Below are positions 9,069 through 19,895 of a stretch of 64,000 bases of DNA, piece after piece (position 1 is the first letter of the stretch; each line of letters begins with the position of its first letter). The stretch comes from Candidatus Methanomethylicia archaeon (GTDB taxonomy: Archaea; Thermoproteota; Methanomethylicia; Culexarchaeales; Culexarchaeaceae). The DNA lies in assembly GCA_025058215.1 (NCBI GenBank), contig JANXEO010000001.1:310001-374000 (forward strand). Reading direction: 5' to 3'. Both the position numbers and the translations under genes were made by a program. The notes beneath the pieces are model-generated. The model was given only the letters and a program-made list of their open reading frames with translations. It ran no database searches and was not told the DNA's origin.

Positions 9069-9434
9069 TCAACCCCTAAGCAGCTCCAGGTGTTTAGTTA
9101 TCCTATTTATTAAATTTGATGGTGCGGGGCCTATTCCAAGGCAAGTTAATGTATTTGGAGGCAATTCCGTAAGTCCTGCATCATAAATTAAAACTGCTGG
9201 TAAATTTGCTGATAGTGCCTCATTATAAAGTTTTAGTAATTCGTTTGCATCTTTAACCTTTAACACTACTTTTTTCTGATTATTCTTAATCCACTTCTCC
9301 CACCATTCATATTTTTCATTCTTAGTTCTTTCTGCTGCACTAACAGCTGCATGAGCTACTTCAACGGCAATTTTGCCTAAACTCATTTTTAAGTCACTTC
9401 TGACTACTATAACCTGCTTTAAATTATCACTCAT
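9069..9434 (-). CDS. pth2: peptidyl-tRNA hydrolase, archaeal/eukaryal type (Pth2)
   Basis: 121 residues from an ATG at 9434 (MSDNLKQVIVVRSDLKMSLGK). The frame extends further upstream, but the family starts at this Met and the upstream part is AT-rich and unconserved. Motifs are SLGKIAVEVAHAAV near the N-terminus and the C-terminal TCLGIGPAP. The enzyme releases peptides from stalled peptidyl-tRNA. It is divergent from the zinc-ribbon/aEF1B pair, with only 86 bp between starts. Confidence 0.94.
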   Translation of the reverse strand: MSDNLKQVIVVRSDLKMSLGKIAVEVAHAAVSAAERTKNEKYEWWEKWIKNNQKKVVLKVKDANELLKLYNEALSANLPAVLIYDAGLTELPPNTLTCLGIGPAPSNLINRITKHLELLRG

Positions 9435-9520
9435 ATCGACACCTAACCACATAATTTTATACGCTATCATAGTAAAATTTTTATTGAAACAATTACTATA
9501 GAGAATCATTGTGATACTAT

Positions 9521-9703
9521 ATGACAGAGAGTACACACTTAAACTTGCCCATATGTGTATCTTGTAAATATCCTATTTTGCCATTCGAGAAAGGAGTTAT
9601 GTTCCCTTGTCCTAATTGTGGTTATATTTTATGGAGGGATAAGCGATGTAGAAAGTTAGCTAGCAAATATCGTTGTTTTAATTGTGGTTTTGAAGGACCA
9701 TAA
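9521..9703 (+). CDS. small zinc-ribbon RNA-binding protein (HVO_2753-like)
   Basis: 60 residues with four pairs of Cys: CVSC, CPNC, a lone C in RDKRCRK, and CFNC near the end. This is the arrangement of the two-zinc 'zinc finger HVO_2753 family' proteins that sit directly upstream of aEF1B in many archaea, exactly as here, where the next gene begins about 16 bp later. The role is unknown but the linkage suggests translation. The ATG at 9521 gives MTESTHLNLPICVSC. Confidence 0.8.
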   Translation: MTESTHLNLPICVSCKYPILPFEKGVMFPCPNCGYILWRDKRCRKLASKYRCFNCGFEGP

Positions 9704-9718
9704 AGTTAGGTGATGTTC

Positions 9719-9988
9719 ATGGGTAAAGTTTACGTTTTAATAAAAGTTTATCCGTCTTCAATTGATGTAGACCTAGACTTTTTAGCGAATGAAATTAAAA
9801 AGAATTTACCTACCGGAATTGTATTCGGTAGTTATATTAAAGAACCTATAGCTTTTGGATTATGCATATTAAAAATTGCAATTATAATGCCAGAGGACAT
9901 TACAGGTGGAACTAGTATAATTGAGGATACTATAAGTGGAATACCATATGTAAGTCATGTCGAAGTTGAATACGTTAGTAGGATATAA
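9719..9988 (+). CDS. ef1b: translation elongation factor 1-beta (aEF1B)
   Basis: 89 residues. It is the guanine-nucleotide exchange factor for EF1A. The fold is recognisable from MGKVYVLIKVYPSSIDVDLD and the C-terminal YVSHVEVEYVSRI. GTG at 9710 and ATG at 9713 are also in frame, but AGGTGAT at 9708-9714 has the right spacing (4 nt) only for the ATG at 9719, which also matches the family start. A short palindrome, GAGTT-ATT-AACTC, follows the stop directly (9989-10001). Confidence 0.9.
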   Translation: MGKVYVLIKVYPSSIDVDLDFLANEIKKNLPTGIVFGSYIKEPIAFGLCILKIAIIMPEDITGGTSIIEDTISGIPYVSHVEVEYVSRI

Positions 9989-10019
9989 GAGTTATTAACT
10001 CATATTTCCCTTTATATAA

Positions 10020-12305
<2,286 letters not shown>

Positions 12306-12314
12306 GTGATGTCC

Positions 12315-12569
12315 ATGACCAAGACATTAAAAGACTCTATTTGGATGAATGAACCCATGGAATCTGTAATACTTTCACTTATTCTCAAAAGCCCTAAGAA
12401 AACTTTTGATGAAAATGAACTCTATGAAAAAATAAGGCAGATCTATGGCAAGATTTCATATCAACAGTTTACTAAAGCTTTAATGAGACTTGAAATATGG
12501 GGTAAAGTAAATGTATCCACTGACAAAAAAGGACAGAAAGTAATAAGTTTAACTCAAATAATAGAGTGA
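12315..12569 (+). CDS. small winged-helix-like conserved protein between cdc48 and fen1
   Basis: 84 residues. GTG at 12306 and ATG at 12309 are also in frame, but the spacing from AGTGATG favours ATG at 12315 (MTKTLKDSIW). The sequence has the alternating pattern of a winged helix (EKIRQIYGKISYQQFTKALM, then a beta wing GKVNVSTDKKGQKVISL). The position between cdc48 and fen1, 7 bp before fen1, suggests a small DNA- or protein-binding factor. I do not recognise a named function. Confidence 0.6.
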   Translation: MTKTLKDSIWMNEPMESVILSLILKSPKKTFDENELYEKIRQIYGKISYQQFTKALMRLEIWGKVNVSTDKKGQKVISLTQIIE

Positions 12570-12576
12570 TCTATAC

Positions 12577-13623
12577 ATGGGTGTTAATTTAAGGGATATA
12601 ATACCTCGAGAAGCCATCGAAGAGGTTGAGCTTTCATATTTCAAAAATAAAGTTATAGCAGTAGATGGGTACAATGCGCTATACCAATTCCTATCAACTA
12701 TTAGACAACATGATGGCAATTTATTAAGGGATAGCAAAGGCAGAATAACCAGTCATTTAAGTGGCTTATTTTATAGGACAGTAAATCTCCTAGAATCTCA
12801 AATAAAAGTTGTTTATGTTTTTGATGGAAAACCCCCAGAATTAAAAGAACTTGAAATTCTAATGAGAAAAAAACGAAAGGAAGAAGCCATCAAAAAATAT
12901 GAAGAAGCTTTAAAGTACGGTGATCTAAAAATGGCTAAAATATATGCTCAGCAAACCGCTCAGCTAACTGAAGAAATGGTTGATACAGCGAAAAATCTTT
13001 TAGACGCTCTAGGGGTACCTTGGATTCACGCTCCTTCAGAGGGTGAAGCTCAAAGCGCTTATATGACTCAAAAAGGAGACGCTTGGGCTGCAGCTAGCCA
13101 AGACTATGATTCCCTTCTATTTGGTACTCTTCGTCTACTAAGAAATCTTACAATTAGTGGTAAACGGAAGCTTCCACGAAAAGAGGAGTATATTGAAGTA
13201 AAACCTGAAATCATCGATACAAACAAAATCCTTAAACTCCTAGATATAAGTAGAGAACAATTAATTGAGGTTGCTATATTAATAGGAACAGATTACAATC
13301 CTGATGGCATTGAAGGTATAGGGCCCAAAACAGCATTAAAACTCGTTAAACAATATAGAGATTTCTCCAAGGTACTAGAGCATTTAGGTAAGAGAGCTGA
13401 ATTTCCTGTGGACCCGTTTAGAATGAAAGAGTTATTTTTAAATCCAACAGTAACATCAAATTACAATCTTGTATGGAAAAAACCTGATAAAGATAGAGTA
13501 ATAAAAATACTATGTGACGAATACAATTTTTCAGTAGAACGAGTGGGAAAAGCTGTAGATCGCGTCCTCAAAGTTTATGAAGAATCATCTAAACAAGCTA
13601 CTCTTAAAAAATGGTTCAAGTGA
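12577..13623 (+). CDS. fen: flap endonuclease 1 (FEN1)
   Basis: 348 residues. The enzyme removes 5' flaps in Okazaki-fragment processing and repair. The N region ([11 protein letters not shown]), I region ([19 protein letters not shown]) and helix-hairpin-helix ([18 protein letters not shown]) carry the acidic two-metal site. The C-terminus QATLKKWFK is a PCNA-interacting PIP box. The ATG at 12577 has GAGTGAT upstream. The 3' end overlaps the convergent pcm gene by 8 bp. Confidence 0.97.
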   Translation: MGVNLRDIIPREAIEEVELSYFKNKVIAVDGYNALYQFLSTIRQHDGNLLRDSKGRITSHLSGLFYRTVNLLESQIKVVYVFDGKPPELKELEILMRKKRKEEAIKKYEEALKYGDLKMAKIYAQQTAQLTEEMVDTAKNLLDALGVPWIHAPSEGEAQSAYMTQKGDAWAAASQDYDSLLFGTLRLLRNLTISGKRKLPRKEEYIEVKPEIIDTNKILKLLDISREQLIEVAILIGTDYNPDGIEGIGPKTALKLVKQYRDFSKVLEHLGKRAEFPVDPFRMKELFLNPTVTSNYNLVWKKPDKDRVIKILCDEYNFSVERVGKAVDRVLKVYEESSKQATLKKWFK

Positions 13624-14323
13624 GTTTTTTCCAACCATATTCACCAATTAATGGAACAAAAACACATCCTCCAGCACTATATTTGATTATTCTTCCATTC
13701 CATTCCTTAACACAGACTATTAATTCTTGATAAAAACTTCCACCTACAGGTATCACCATAATACCATCATAATTTAACTGTTCAATTAAAGGTTTCGGCA
13801 CGTCAGGAGCCGCAGCTGTAACTAGTATTCTATCGTATGGTGCTGCTTCCTGATAACCTAAACTTCCATCGCCTAGAATGACATCGACTCTATCTATATA
13901 TCCACATCTTTTTAAATTGTTTCTTGCAAATTCAACTAAAGCTGGTATTCTTTCAATTGTATATACATGTCCCCATTTTTCACGTGGTGCATTACTTGGT
14001 GCAACTATTTCTGCACATACTGCAGCATGGTATCCGGAACCGCTACCAATTTCTAACATTTTCATTCCTATATCCAATCTTAATAATTCACACATTATTG
14101 CAACCATATGAGGCGCTGATATCGTTTGTCCCTCTAATATTGGTAATGGTGTATCAAGATACGCTAAATCCTTATATTTTTGTAATACAAATTCTTCTCT
14201 TGGAACTGTTAACATAGCTCTTATAACATTTTGACTTTTTAAAACACCTTCACGTATTAATTTTTCCACGAGTTCTCTTCTAGCAATTTCAAACGACTTC
14301 TTTATTATTATACCCCCTATCAA
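13616..14323 (-). CDS. pcm: protein-L-isoaspartate O-methyltransferase (Pcm)
   Basis: It repairs isoaspartyl residues using SAM. Motif [14 protein letters not shown] and post-[15 protein letters not shown] are clear, as are VPREEFV and the [11 protein letters not shown] substrate loop. The start is uncertain. In-frame TTG codons lie at 14338 and 14323, but the only good Shine-Dalgarno (GGGGGT, minus strand 14317-14312) lies downstream of both and points to ATA codons at 14308 or 14305. Starting there would give the usual family length (about 229 residues). I list the canonical TTG at 14323. Confidence 0.88.
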   Translation of the reverse strand: MIGGIIIKKSFEIARRELVEKLIREGVLKSQNVIRAMLTVPREEFVLQKYKDLAYLDTPLPILEGQTISAPHMVAIMCELLRLDIGMKMLEIGSGSGYHAAVCAEIVAPSNAPREKWGHVYTIERIPALVEFARNNLKRCGYIDRVDVILGDGSLGYQEAAPYDRILVTAAAPDVPKPLIEQLNYDGIMVIPVGGSFYQELIVCVKEWNGRIIKYSAGGCVFVPLIGEYGWKKLT

Positions 14324-14515
14324 ATCATAAACTAGCAATTGAAAAATTTAAGTTTTTAATGCTTAATTTTGATTTACTTAATTCTTAATTATCATTTTGT
14401 TAGATTATTGTTTAATTTTCTTCTACATAAGTTTATTTTCTATGTCCACAGTCTGTGTGTAGATATAGTATCATAAAGATTTAAGTAAATATAATTTTTC
14501 TAAATTATTATTGTA

Positions 14516-14935
14516 ATGTTAGTTGAAGAAATAATTGCTTATGGACACCCAAATATAAGAGCAATTCATAGGTCTACAATTGAGATTACTAAAGAAAGTT
14601 ACTTAACTAAAAGAGGGGATTGTATTATTGGTATAAGATCCAATAAAGCTTGTGCAGATATATCTGAAGATTTTAAAAAAGCTTTAAGAAATAGAATTAT
14701 GGTAAAGGTCCTCATAAAATCTGGTGATTTTGAGGATATTATAATTGGTTATGGTCATCCAGGTTTACTACTAACTGATAATACGAGCATTGTAATTAGA
14801 AGGAGCAACTACGTATGTCATAGAACACTATTGATAAATTCTAATAAAGCTGCATATAACTTAAATAGAAATCTTATATACTTCATCAGACACTTTCCTG
14901 AAATTCCTATATACATAAAATTGATCATTGAATGA
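14516..14935 (+). CDS. DUF371 family protein
   Basis: 139 residues. The sequence AYGHPNIRAIHRSTIEIT... LTKRGDCIIGIRSNKAC is the hallmark of the archaeal DUF371 family, and GYGHPGLLLTDNTSIVIRRS continues it. Function is unknown; the conserved HPN and RGDCI positions suggest an enzyme or ligand-binding fold. It starts at an ATG after a 177-bp AT-rich gap from the divergent pcm gene, and precedes tyrS by 109 bp. Confidence 0.78.
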   Translation: MLVEEIIAYGHPNIRAIHRSTIEITKESYLTKRGDCIIGIRSNKACADISEDFKKALRNRIMVKVLIKSGDFEDIIIGYGHPGLLLTDNTSIVIRRSNYVCHRTLLINSNKAAYNLNRNLIYFIRHFPEIPIYIKLIIE

Positions 14936-15044
14936 TTTCCAAAAATTGAAAATATGAGAATTACTCTAATATCAAGGAGCATTAAAAGTCAAACTTTATA
15001 TTTTCAAGCATGTTTTTGATAATTGGACCGAGTAGGTGTAATTA

Positions 15045-16205
15045 ATGAATAAAGATAGCATAATTAACTGGTTCAAGTTACCTCCTACAGAAGAATTACT
15101 CACTGAAGAAAGATTAATTGAGTACATAAATATGGGTTTACCTTTAAAGCACTATATTGGGTTCGAGATATCTGGCTTCGTTCATCTTGGTACAGGTTTG
15201 ATGTGTATGCAGAAAGTTGCTGATTTACAGAAAGTCGGAGTTAAAACTACTGTTTTTTTAGCTGATTGTCATTCATGGATAAACAGGAAACTTAATGGCG
15301 ATCTAGACACTATAAGAAAAGTAGCTGGGGGATACTTCAAAGAAGCTTTAAAAATCTCTATTAAAATTGCAGGAGGTGATCCTGATGATACTGAGTTTAT
15401 ACTTGGTTCAAAATTATATGAAAAGATAGGATTAAGTTACTTGGAAAATATTGTAAAGGTGTCCATGAATACAACTTTCTCAAGAGTTAAAAGGTCTTTA
15501 TCGATAATGGGTAGAAGAAGAGAGGAGGTATTACATTTTTCAGATTTCTTATACCCTATAATGCAAGTGGCAGATATTTTCTCTCTTAATGTAAATGTGG
15601 CTCATGGTGGTATGGATCAAAGGAAAGCACATATAATTGCTATTGAAATAGGCGAAAAAGTGTTTGGTTATAAACCAATAGCCTTACATCATCACATTTT
15701 AATGGGATTAAATGTAAAAAGATCTGATTATTTAACCCTAATTAATGTCACAAAATCTAAAGATGAAGATTTAATAGAAGACAAATTAATTGAAATTAAA
15801 ATGTCTAAATCAAAACCTGAAGGCGCTATTTTCATACATGATGATGAAGATACTATAAAAAATAAAATACTTAATGCATTCTGTCCTCCGACAGAAGTTG
15901 ATTATAACCCAATTTTAGAACTAATTAAATACATAATTATTAGACACATACCCGAAAACTGTGATATTGAAATTATAAATAGGAAAACTAATGAATACAA
16001 AAAATATCGCAACTATAAGGAGTTAGAATATGAATATATAAAAGGGAGAATACATCCCCTAGACTTAAAGTTATATGTGGCTGAAAAACTTATAAACATA
16101 CTCGAACCAGCCATAAAATACTTTAGATATGGGCCTGGAACAAGGTATTTAGAAGAAATGAATGAAATTCTTTTATCTCATAATATTAACAGACTCCATA
16201 GTTGA
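15045..16205 (+). CDS. tyrS: tyrosyl-tRNA synthetase (crenarchaeal type)
   Basis: 386 residues, class I. HIGH-like motif SGFVHLGTG, active-site segments FLADCHSWINRKLNG and GGMDQRKAHIIA, and the KMSKS loop KMSKSKPEGAI are all present. The longer form with a C-terminal region rich in charged helices is the version seen in crenarchaea and relatives. The ATG at 15045 has AGGTG upstream. tRNA-Arg(CCT) follows on the opposite strand. Confidence 0.92.
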   Translation: MNKDSIINWFKLPPTEELLTEERLIEYINMGLPLKHYIGFEISGFVHLGTGLMCMQKVADLQKVGVKTTVFLADCHSWINRKLNGDLDTIRKVAGGYFKEALKISIKIAGGDPDDTEFILGSKLYEKIGLSYLENIVKVSMNTTFSRVKRSLSIMGRRREEVLHFSDFLYPIMQVADIFSLNVNVAHGGMDQRKAHIIAIEIGEKVFGYKPIALHHHILMGLNVKRSDYLTLINVTKSKDEDLIEDKLIEIKMSKSKPEGAIFIHDDEDTIKNKILNAFCPPTEVDYNPILELIKYIIIRHIPENCDIEIINRKTNEYKKYRNYKELEYEYIKGRIHPLDLKLYVAEKLINILEPAIKYFRYGPGTRYLEEMNEILLSHNINRLHS

Positions 16206-16222
16206 CTATTATTAAATGTTAG

Positions 16223-16297
16223 CGGGCCCGGTGGGATTTGAACCCACGACCAACGGCTTAGGAGGCCGCTGCTCTATCCTAGCTGAGCTACGGGCCC
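16223..16297 (-). tRNA. tRNA-Arg (anticodon CCT)
   Basis: Acceptor GGGCCCG/CGGGCCC, anticodon stem GCGGC/GCCGT around CTCCTAA (anticodon CCT), T arm GTGGG-TTCAAAT-CCCAC, discriminator G. 75 nt, no intron, no encoded CCA. Confidence 0.95.
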
Positions 16298-16357
16298 CTA
16301 AACTATTAGAATACTAAAAGGAAGCTAAAAATGTTGTCACTTTCAATACGTTACACG

Positions 16358-16651
16358 TCAACTCTTTAAAATCTCAAATACCCACCTAACAAAATCTTCC
16401 CATTTATAAAACGTCATTAATTCTTTACTCCTTAATTCAACTTCTATTTTTTCTACCTTTAATGCTGATATTACCTCATGTGGAGCTTTTCTTCCAAAGG
16501 CCATAGTCCATATTATTGGGTTAAAATTTTTATCTTCAGCTTTTATCAAACTATTTATGTATAACAAGTATTTTGAGTCTTTGAAAAATATTAGTATCTT
16601 AAGACCTTTCTCCTTAGCAATTGTATGTATCTTCCTAAGTTCTTCTTTCAT
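16358..16651 (-). CDS. hypothetical protein downstream of hisS
   Basis: 97 residues from an ATG at 16651, preceded by GGTGA; its start overlaps the hisS stop by 17 bp, so it is translationally coupled to hisS. The pattern is alpha/beta with a central hydrophobic strand (GLKILIFF) and a C-terminal helix FYKWEDFVRWVFEIL. I do not recognise the family. The overlap, the ribosome binding site and the conserved-looking codon structure argue that it is a real gene of the endA-ubiA-hisS operon. Confidence 0.65.
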   Translation of the reverse strand: MKEELRKIHTIAKEKGLKILIFFKDSKYLLYINSLIKAEDKNFNPIIWTMAFGRKAPHEVISALKVEKIEVELRSKELMTFYKWEDFVRWVFEILKS

Positions 16652-17966
16652 TGAATTTTTCACCTTTCACTATTTCTTCACTTATAAAGTTGATAGCATC
16701 GTTTAATTCAAACAAGTATTGTTTACCCTGATTTAAATCTTTTAAAGTAACCTTGCTCTCTCTTATCTCTGTTTCACCTACTATTATTGCATAATCAAAT
16801 TTAAATGAACTGGCATATGAGAGTGCCTTTTTAACCCCCCTCCCTAAAACTTCAACTTCAACTGGTATATTTAAATCCCTTAGTTTTGAGGCTATTTTAA
16901 CCGTATAGTACACAACATTCCTTGATACTGGTATTACTATTATCCTTTTCTCAACTTTCTTGGGAATTGTTATTTTCTCTTCTTCAATAGCTAGCACAAT
17001 CCTACTAATCCCAGGAGCATAACCAACAGCTGGGGTCGATGGTCCATTGAATATTTCGATTAGATTATCATATCTTCCTCCCCCACCTAAAGCCAATTTA
17101 AATTTCTGCGTAAAACACTCAAATATTATCCCTGTATAATACTCTAATCCTCTTGCAAAACCAAAGTCTAGCGTTATTGGTATATTGATTTCTGACAATC
17201 TTATTAATTCAATGATGCTTTTTAAATTTGATAATGCTTTTAGCGCTTGTGAATACTTGCTTGATATTATTTCCTCTGCATTTTTGATACTTGTATCACT
17301 GACGCCCCCTTTTAAGTTTGTTAATTCAATTATTGTATTTATACAATTTTCAGAAACATTGATAGATTTCAACAATTTAACTGCTTCATCATATAACATT
17401 TTATCAAATAATCCAAATATCACATTTTGAATTTTTTCTGGTACATTTTCTGAAGTTAATATTTCTCTTAAGATCCCAATGTGATTAACTTTCAAAAAGT
17501 AATTTGTGAATCCTAAACGTTTCATTAATGCACTAGCAATACTCAATATCTCAACATCAGCTTCAGGATTTGAAGAACCTATTAATTCAAATCCTCCCTG
17601 CCAAAACTCCCTATATCTACCATATTGTGGTTCATCGTATCTAAAGCAATTTGCTATATACCCCAATCTAATGGGTTTCGGTTTTTGGAGTAAGTGGTTT
17701 ATATAAAATCTAGCAATTGATGGAGTCATTTCTGGCCGTAATGCTACCTTCCTCTTACCTAAATCTGTGAATACATACATCCTATGTCTTAATTCTTCAC
17801 CTGCTTTTGCCTCAAGAAGAGTATAAGCCTCCAATGTTGGTGTCATCACCTCCTTGTAACCATATATTCTAAAAAGTTCCCTTATGATCGATTTTACATA
17901 ATTCAGTTTTTCAACATCTTCAGGTAATAAATCTTTCAGTCCCCTCAGTGCTTTAAATTTCTTCAT
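16635..17966 (-). CDS. hisS: histidyl-tRNA synthetase
   Basis: About 443 residues, class II. It has motif 2 with RPEMTPSIARF and RLGYIANCFRYDEPQ, HisA-type motif FGFARGLEYYTGIIFE, motif 3 around LGGGGRYDNLIE, and a C-terminal anticodon domain from about residue 340. GTG at 17975 is in frame, but AGGTGG 7-12 nt upstream favours ATG at 17966 (MKKFKALRGLKDLLP). It overlaps the upstream prenyltransferase gene by 14 bp and the following small gene by 17 bp. Confidence 0.94.
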   Translation of the reverse strand: MKKFKALRGLKDLLPEDVEKLNYVKSIIRELFRIYGYKEVMTPTLEAYTLLEAKAGEELRHRMYVFTDLGKRKVALRPEMTPSIARFYINHLLQKPKPIRLGYIANCFRYDEPQYGRYREFWQGGFELIGSSNPEADVEILSIASALMKRLGFTNYFLKVNHIGILREILTSENVPEKIQNVIFGLFDKMLYDEAVKLLKSINVSENCINTIIELTNLKGGVSDTSIKNAEEIISSKYSQALKALSNLKSIIELIRLSEINIPITLDFGFARGLEYYTGIIFECFTQKFKLALGGGGRYDNLIEIFNGPSTPAVGYAPGISRIVLAIEEEKITIPKKVEKRIIVIPVSRNVVYYTVKIASKLRDLNIPVEVEVLGRGVKKALSYASSFKFDYAIIVGETEIRESKVTLKDLNQGKQYLFELNDAINFISEEIVKGEKFNERRT

Positions 17967-18804
17967 AATATCCACCTAAAAACATGGCTATTAATGCCAA
18001 AAACATGTATAACAATATTCTATTCTTAATTTTTACAGATTTCTTAGGGTCACAGTCTTTTATAAGTTGATACGATTCAAAAATTAGTCCAGCTACGGAT
18101 GGTATTATGAATGGAATATATAGTAGTGATGTTAATCCATATATTATTGGTAGAATTACGATTGTGATTGCTAAAACGAAAAAACAAATGGCAAGATAAG
18201 CTGCAATTTTTATTCCTCGAGTCACAGCTACGGATTTTATTCCCTTCTCTTTATCTCCTTCTACATCTGCAATTCCTTTAATTATTTCACGTCCAGTATT
18301 AACAAGAAACGCCACTAATGAAAATACTATTAATAACTTGTTTTCCCCATTCACGGCATAACTTCCAAATATAAATGGCATCGAAACGCAAAAACTAACC
18401 ATAAGATTACCAATAATGCCATGTTTTTTAAAGTACATGTTATACAATGTAGATATTATAGAAGATATAATTGCTATTATGAAACAAAAAGTATTTATTG
18501 AATATGCTGACACTAAACCTAAGATAAGTAACAAGAAACCATAAAACCACGCTTCTTTAATACTTATAAGACCACTAGGTAGAGGCCTCTTTGGAGCATT
18601 TATTAAGTCTACTTCATAATCATAAATGTCATTTATAACCATTGAATAACCCGTTAAGGAAAACCCCGTGAGGAATCCATAAACTAAAAGTTGATGGTTT
18701 GGATATGATTTATAAGCTAAAATTTCACTAAAGCATACACTAAGTCCCATCATAACTGAGTTTACTGGTCTAATTATTTTAAATATTGCTAATATCGTAC
18801 TCAA
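17953..18804 (-). CDS. UbiA prenyltransferase, probable digeranylgeranylglyceryl phosphate synthase
   Basis: 283 residues, an integral membrane protein with about eight hydrophobic segments. The two Asp-rich prenyl-diphosphate sites are visible: NDIYDYEVDLINAPKRPLPSG (about residues 60-80, with N and D residues binding Mg) and the second loop KGIADVEGDKEKGIKS. In archaea this clade adds the second geranylgeranyl chain during ether-lipid synthesis. Its start overlaps the endonuclease stop by 4 bp. Other UbiA substrates cannot be excluded. Confidence 0.87.
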   Translation of the reverse strand: MSTILAIFKIIRPVNSVMMGLSVCFSEILAYKSYPNHQLLVYGFLTGFSLTGYSMVINDIYDYEVDLINAPKRPLPSGLISIKEAWFYGFLLLILGLVSAYSINTFCFIIAIISSIISTLYNMYFKKHGIIGNLMVSFCVSMPFIFGSYAVNGENKLLIVFSLVAFLVNTGREIIKGIADVEGDKEKGIKSVAVTRGIKIAAYLAICFFVLAITIVILPIIYGLTSLLYIPFIIPSVAGLIFESYQLIKDCDPKKSVKIKNRILLYMFLALIAMFLGGYYEEI

Positions 18805-19322
18805 AAAGACACCTCATTAACACTATAATATGCTATTTCTCCTTGCCCACTAACAATAGCTAAGACTATCTCTTTTTTAAGACTCTTTGCTGAAGAAACC
18901 ATCTCCTTTAATTCATTTAATTTTAACGGTCTCCCTTCAGTAATACCATAAACTATAATTTTTGCAGAATCCCTACCAACAATGGAACCTTTGTCATAGA
19001 CTCTAAAAGATATACCGCCAACCCCCCCCTTAACTATATATCCTTTTTGACGTAAATCAGAGTATATAGTGTACTTAATCCATATCTCAGGATCAAACTT
19101 TAAAAAGTAATGTAATAATTCATTAAATGAAATGGATTTATTGTCTAAATAAACTTTAATCCTTCCACGTTCAACTAAGTAGAGAGTTTCAAAAGGTAAT
19201 AATATCAATTGATTATTTATCTTTTCACCATAAAAACCCATATTCCATAGAATATCTGCATAATGATCATAAAATATTATTTTGTCATTCAGTATTTTGC
19301 CTATGGGTATTTCAGTAATCAT
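18801..19322 (-). CDS. endA: tRNA-splicing endonuclease subunit (His of the Y-H-K triad replaced by Asp)
   Basis: 173 residues with an N-terminal domain and a C-terminal nuclease-like domain (YSDLRQKGYIVKGG, FRVYDKGS, EIVLAIV). Archaeal EndA cuts bulge-helix-bulge introns with a Tyr-His-Lys triad. By spacing, Y109 and K149 are present, but the His position is D118 (GRDSAK; the codon is GAT). In lineages with alpha2beta2 enzymes the structural subunit lacks catalytic residues, so this may be that subunit, or an altered catalytic one. First gene of the operon with ubiA, hisS and a small gene. It is divergent from the hydrogenase protease gene with 27 bp between. Confidence 0.85.
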   Translation of the reverse strand: MITEIPIGKILNDKIIFYDHYADILWNMGFYGEKINNQLILLPFETLYLVERGRIKVYLDNKSISFNELLHYFLKFDPEIWIKYTIYSDLRQKGYIVKGGVGGISFRVYDKGSIVGRDSAKIIVYGITEGRPLKLNELKEMVSSAKSLKKEIVLAIVSGQGEIAYYSVNEVSF

Positions 19323-19349
19323 ATATTTATCACAATCCTAAATATTATT

Positions 19350-19895
19350 ATGATGGGAAATATAAATAAAATCAGCGACATCGAATGTTTTAAAAATCTC
19401 CTATATAACTTTATTGCAGATGCTAGGAAAGTAGTAATAATGGGTGTAGGCAATCTGCTTAGAGGAGATGATGCTATTGGGATAAAAATTATAGAAGATT
19501 TAAAGGAAAAATTTCACTCATTACTACTTCTAAATAAATCAGTAATACTTTTAAATTGTGGATTTTCTCCGGAAAATTTTCTTGGAAAATTAGAAACTAT
19601 ATCTCCATCGCATATAATAATTATAGATGCCGTGGAGATGGGCTCAACTCCTGGTTCAATTGGTGTATTTAGAAAAGAAGATTTAATTGGCTTCGTAACT
19701 ATATCCACCCATAATATCTCTCCTGAATTATTATTCACATTTCTTGAAGATGTTATTGGCGCAAAAGTATTACTTCTAGGTATTCAGCCTAAAAACTTAA
19801 ATTTTTGTGAAGAAATTTCTAATGAAGTTTGTGAAGCTGCATCCATTGTTATAGACGTTTTATTAGATGTGATCAAAAATGTCAAGAATTCCTAA
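19350..19895 (+). CDS. hydrogenase maturation protease (HycI-like)
   Basis: About 181 residues. The motif GVGNLLRGDDAIG and the later HIIIIDAVEMG and STHNISPELL are those of the nickel-dependent endopeptidases that trim the C-terminus of NiFe-hydrogenase large subunits after metal insertion; the conserved acidic residues and His would bind nickel. In-frame ATG codons at 19350 and 19353 are the best starts; the longer frame would run into the divergent endA. The 3' end overlaps mtnA by 17 bp. Its substrate could be the large subunit encoded at the right edge of the window (inference). Confidence 0.85.
   Translation: MMGNINKISDIECFKNLLYNFIADARKVVIMGVGNLLRGDDAIGIKIIEDLKEKFHSLLLLNKSVILLNCGFSPENFLGKLETISPSHIIIIDAVEMGSTPGSIGVFRKEDLIGFVTISTHNISPELLFTFLEDVIGAKVLLLGIQPKNLNFCEEISNEVCEAASIVIDVLLDVIKNVKNS

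Noticed and set aside
9989-10001. Hairpin GAGTT-ATT-AACTC after the aEF1B stop as a terminator
   Set aside because: The stem is only 5 bp and AT-rich, without a clean T-run; chance is likely.
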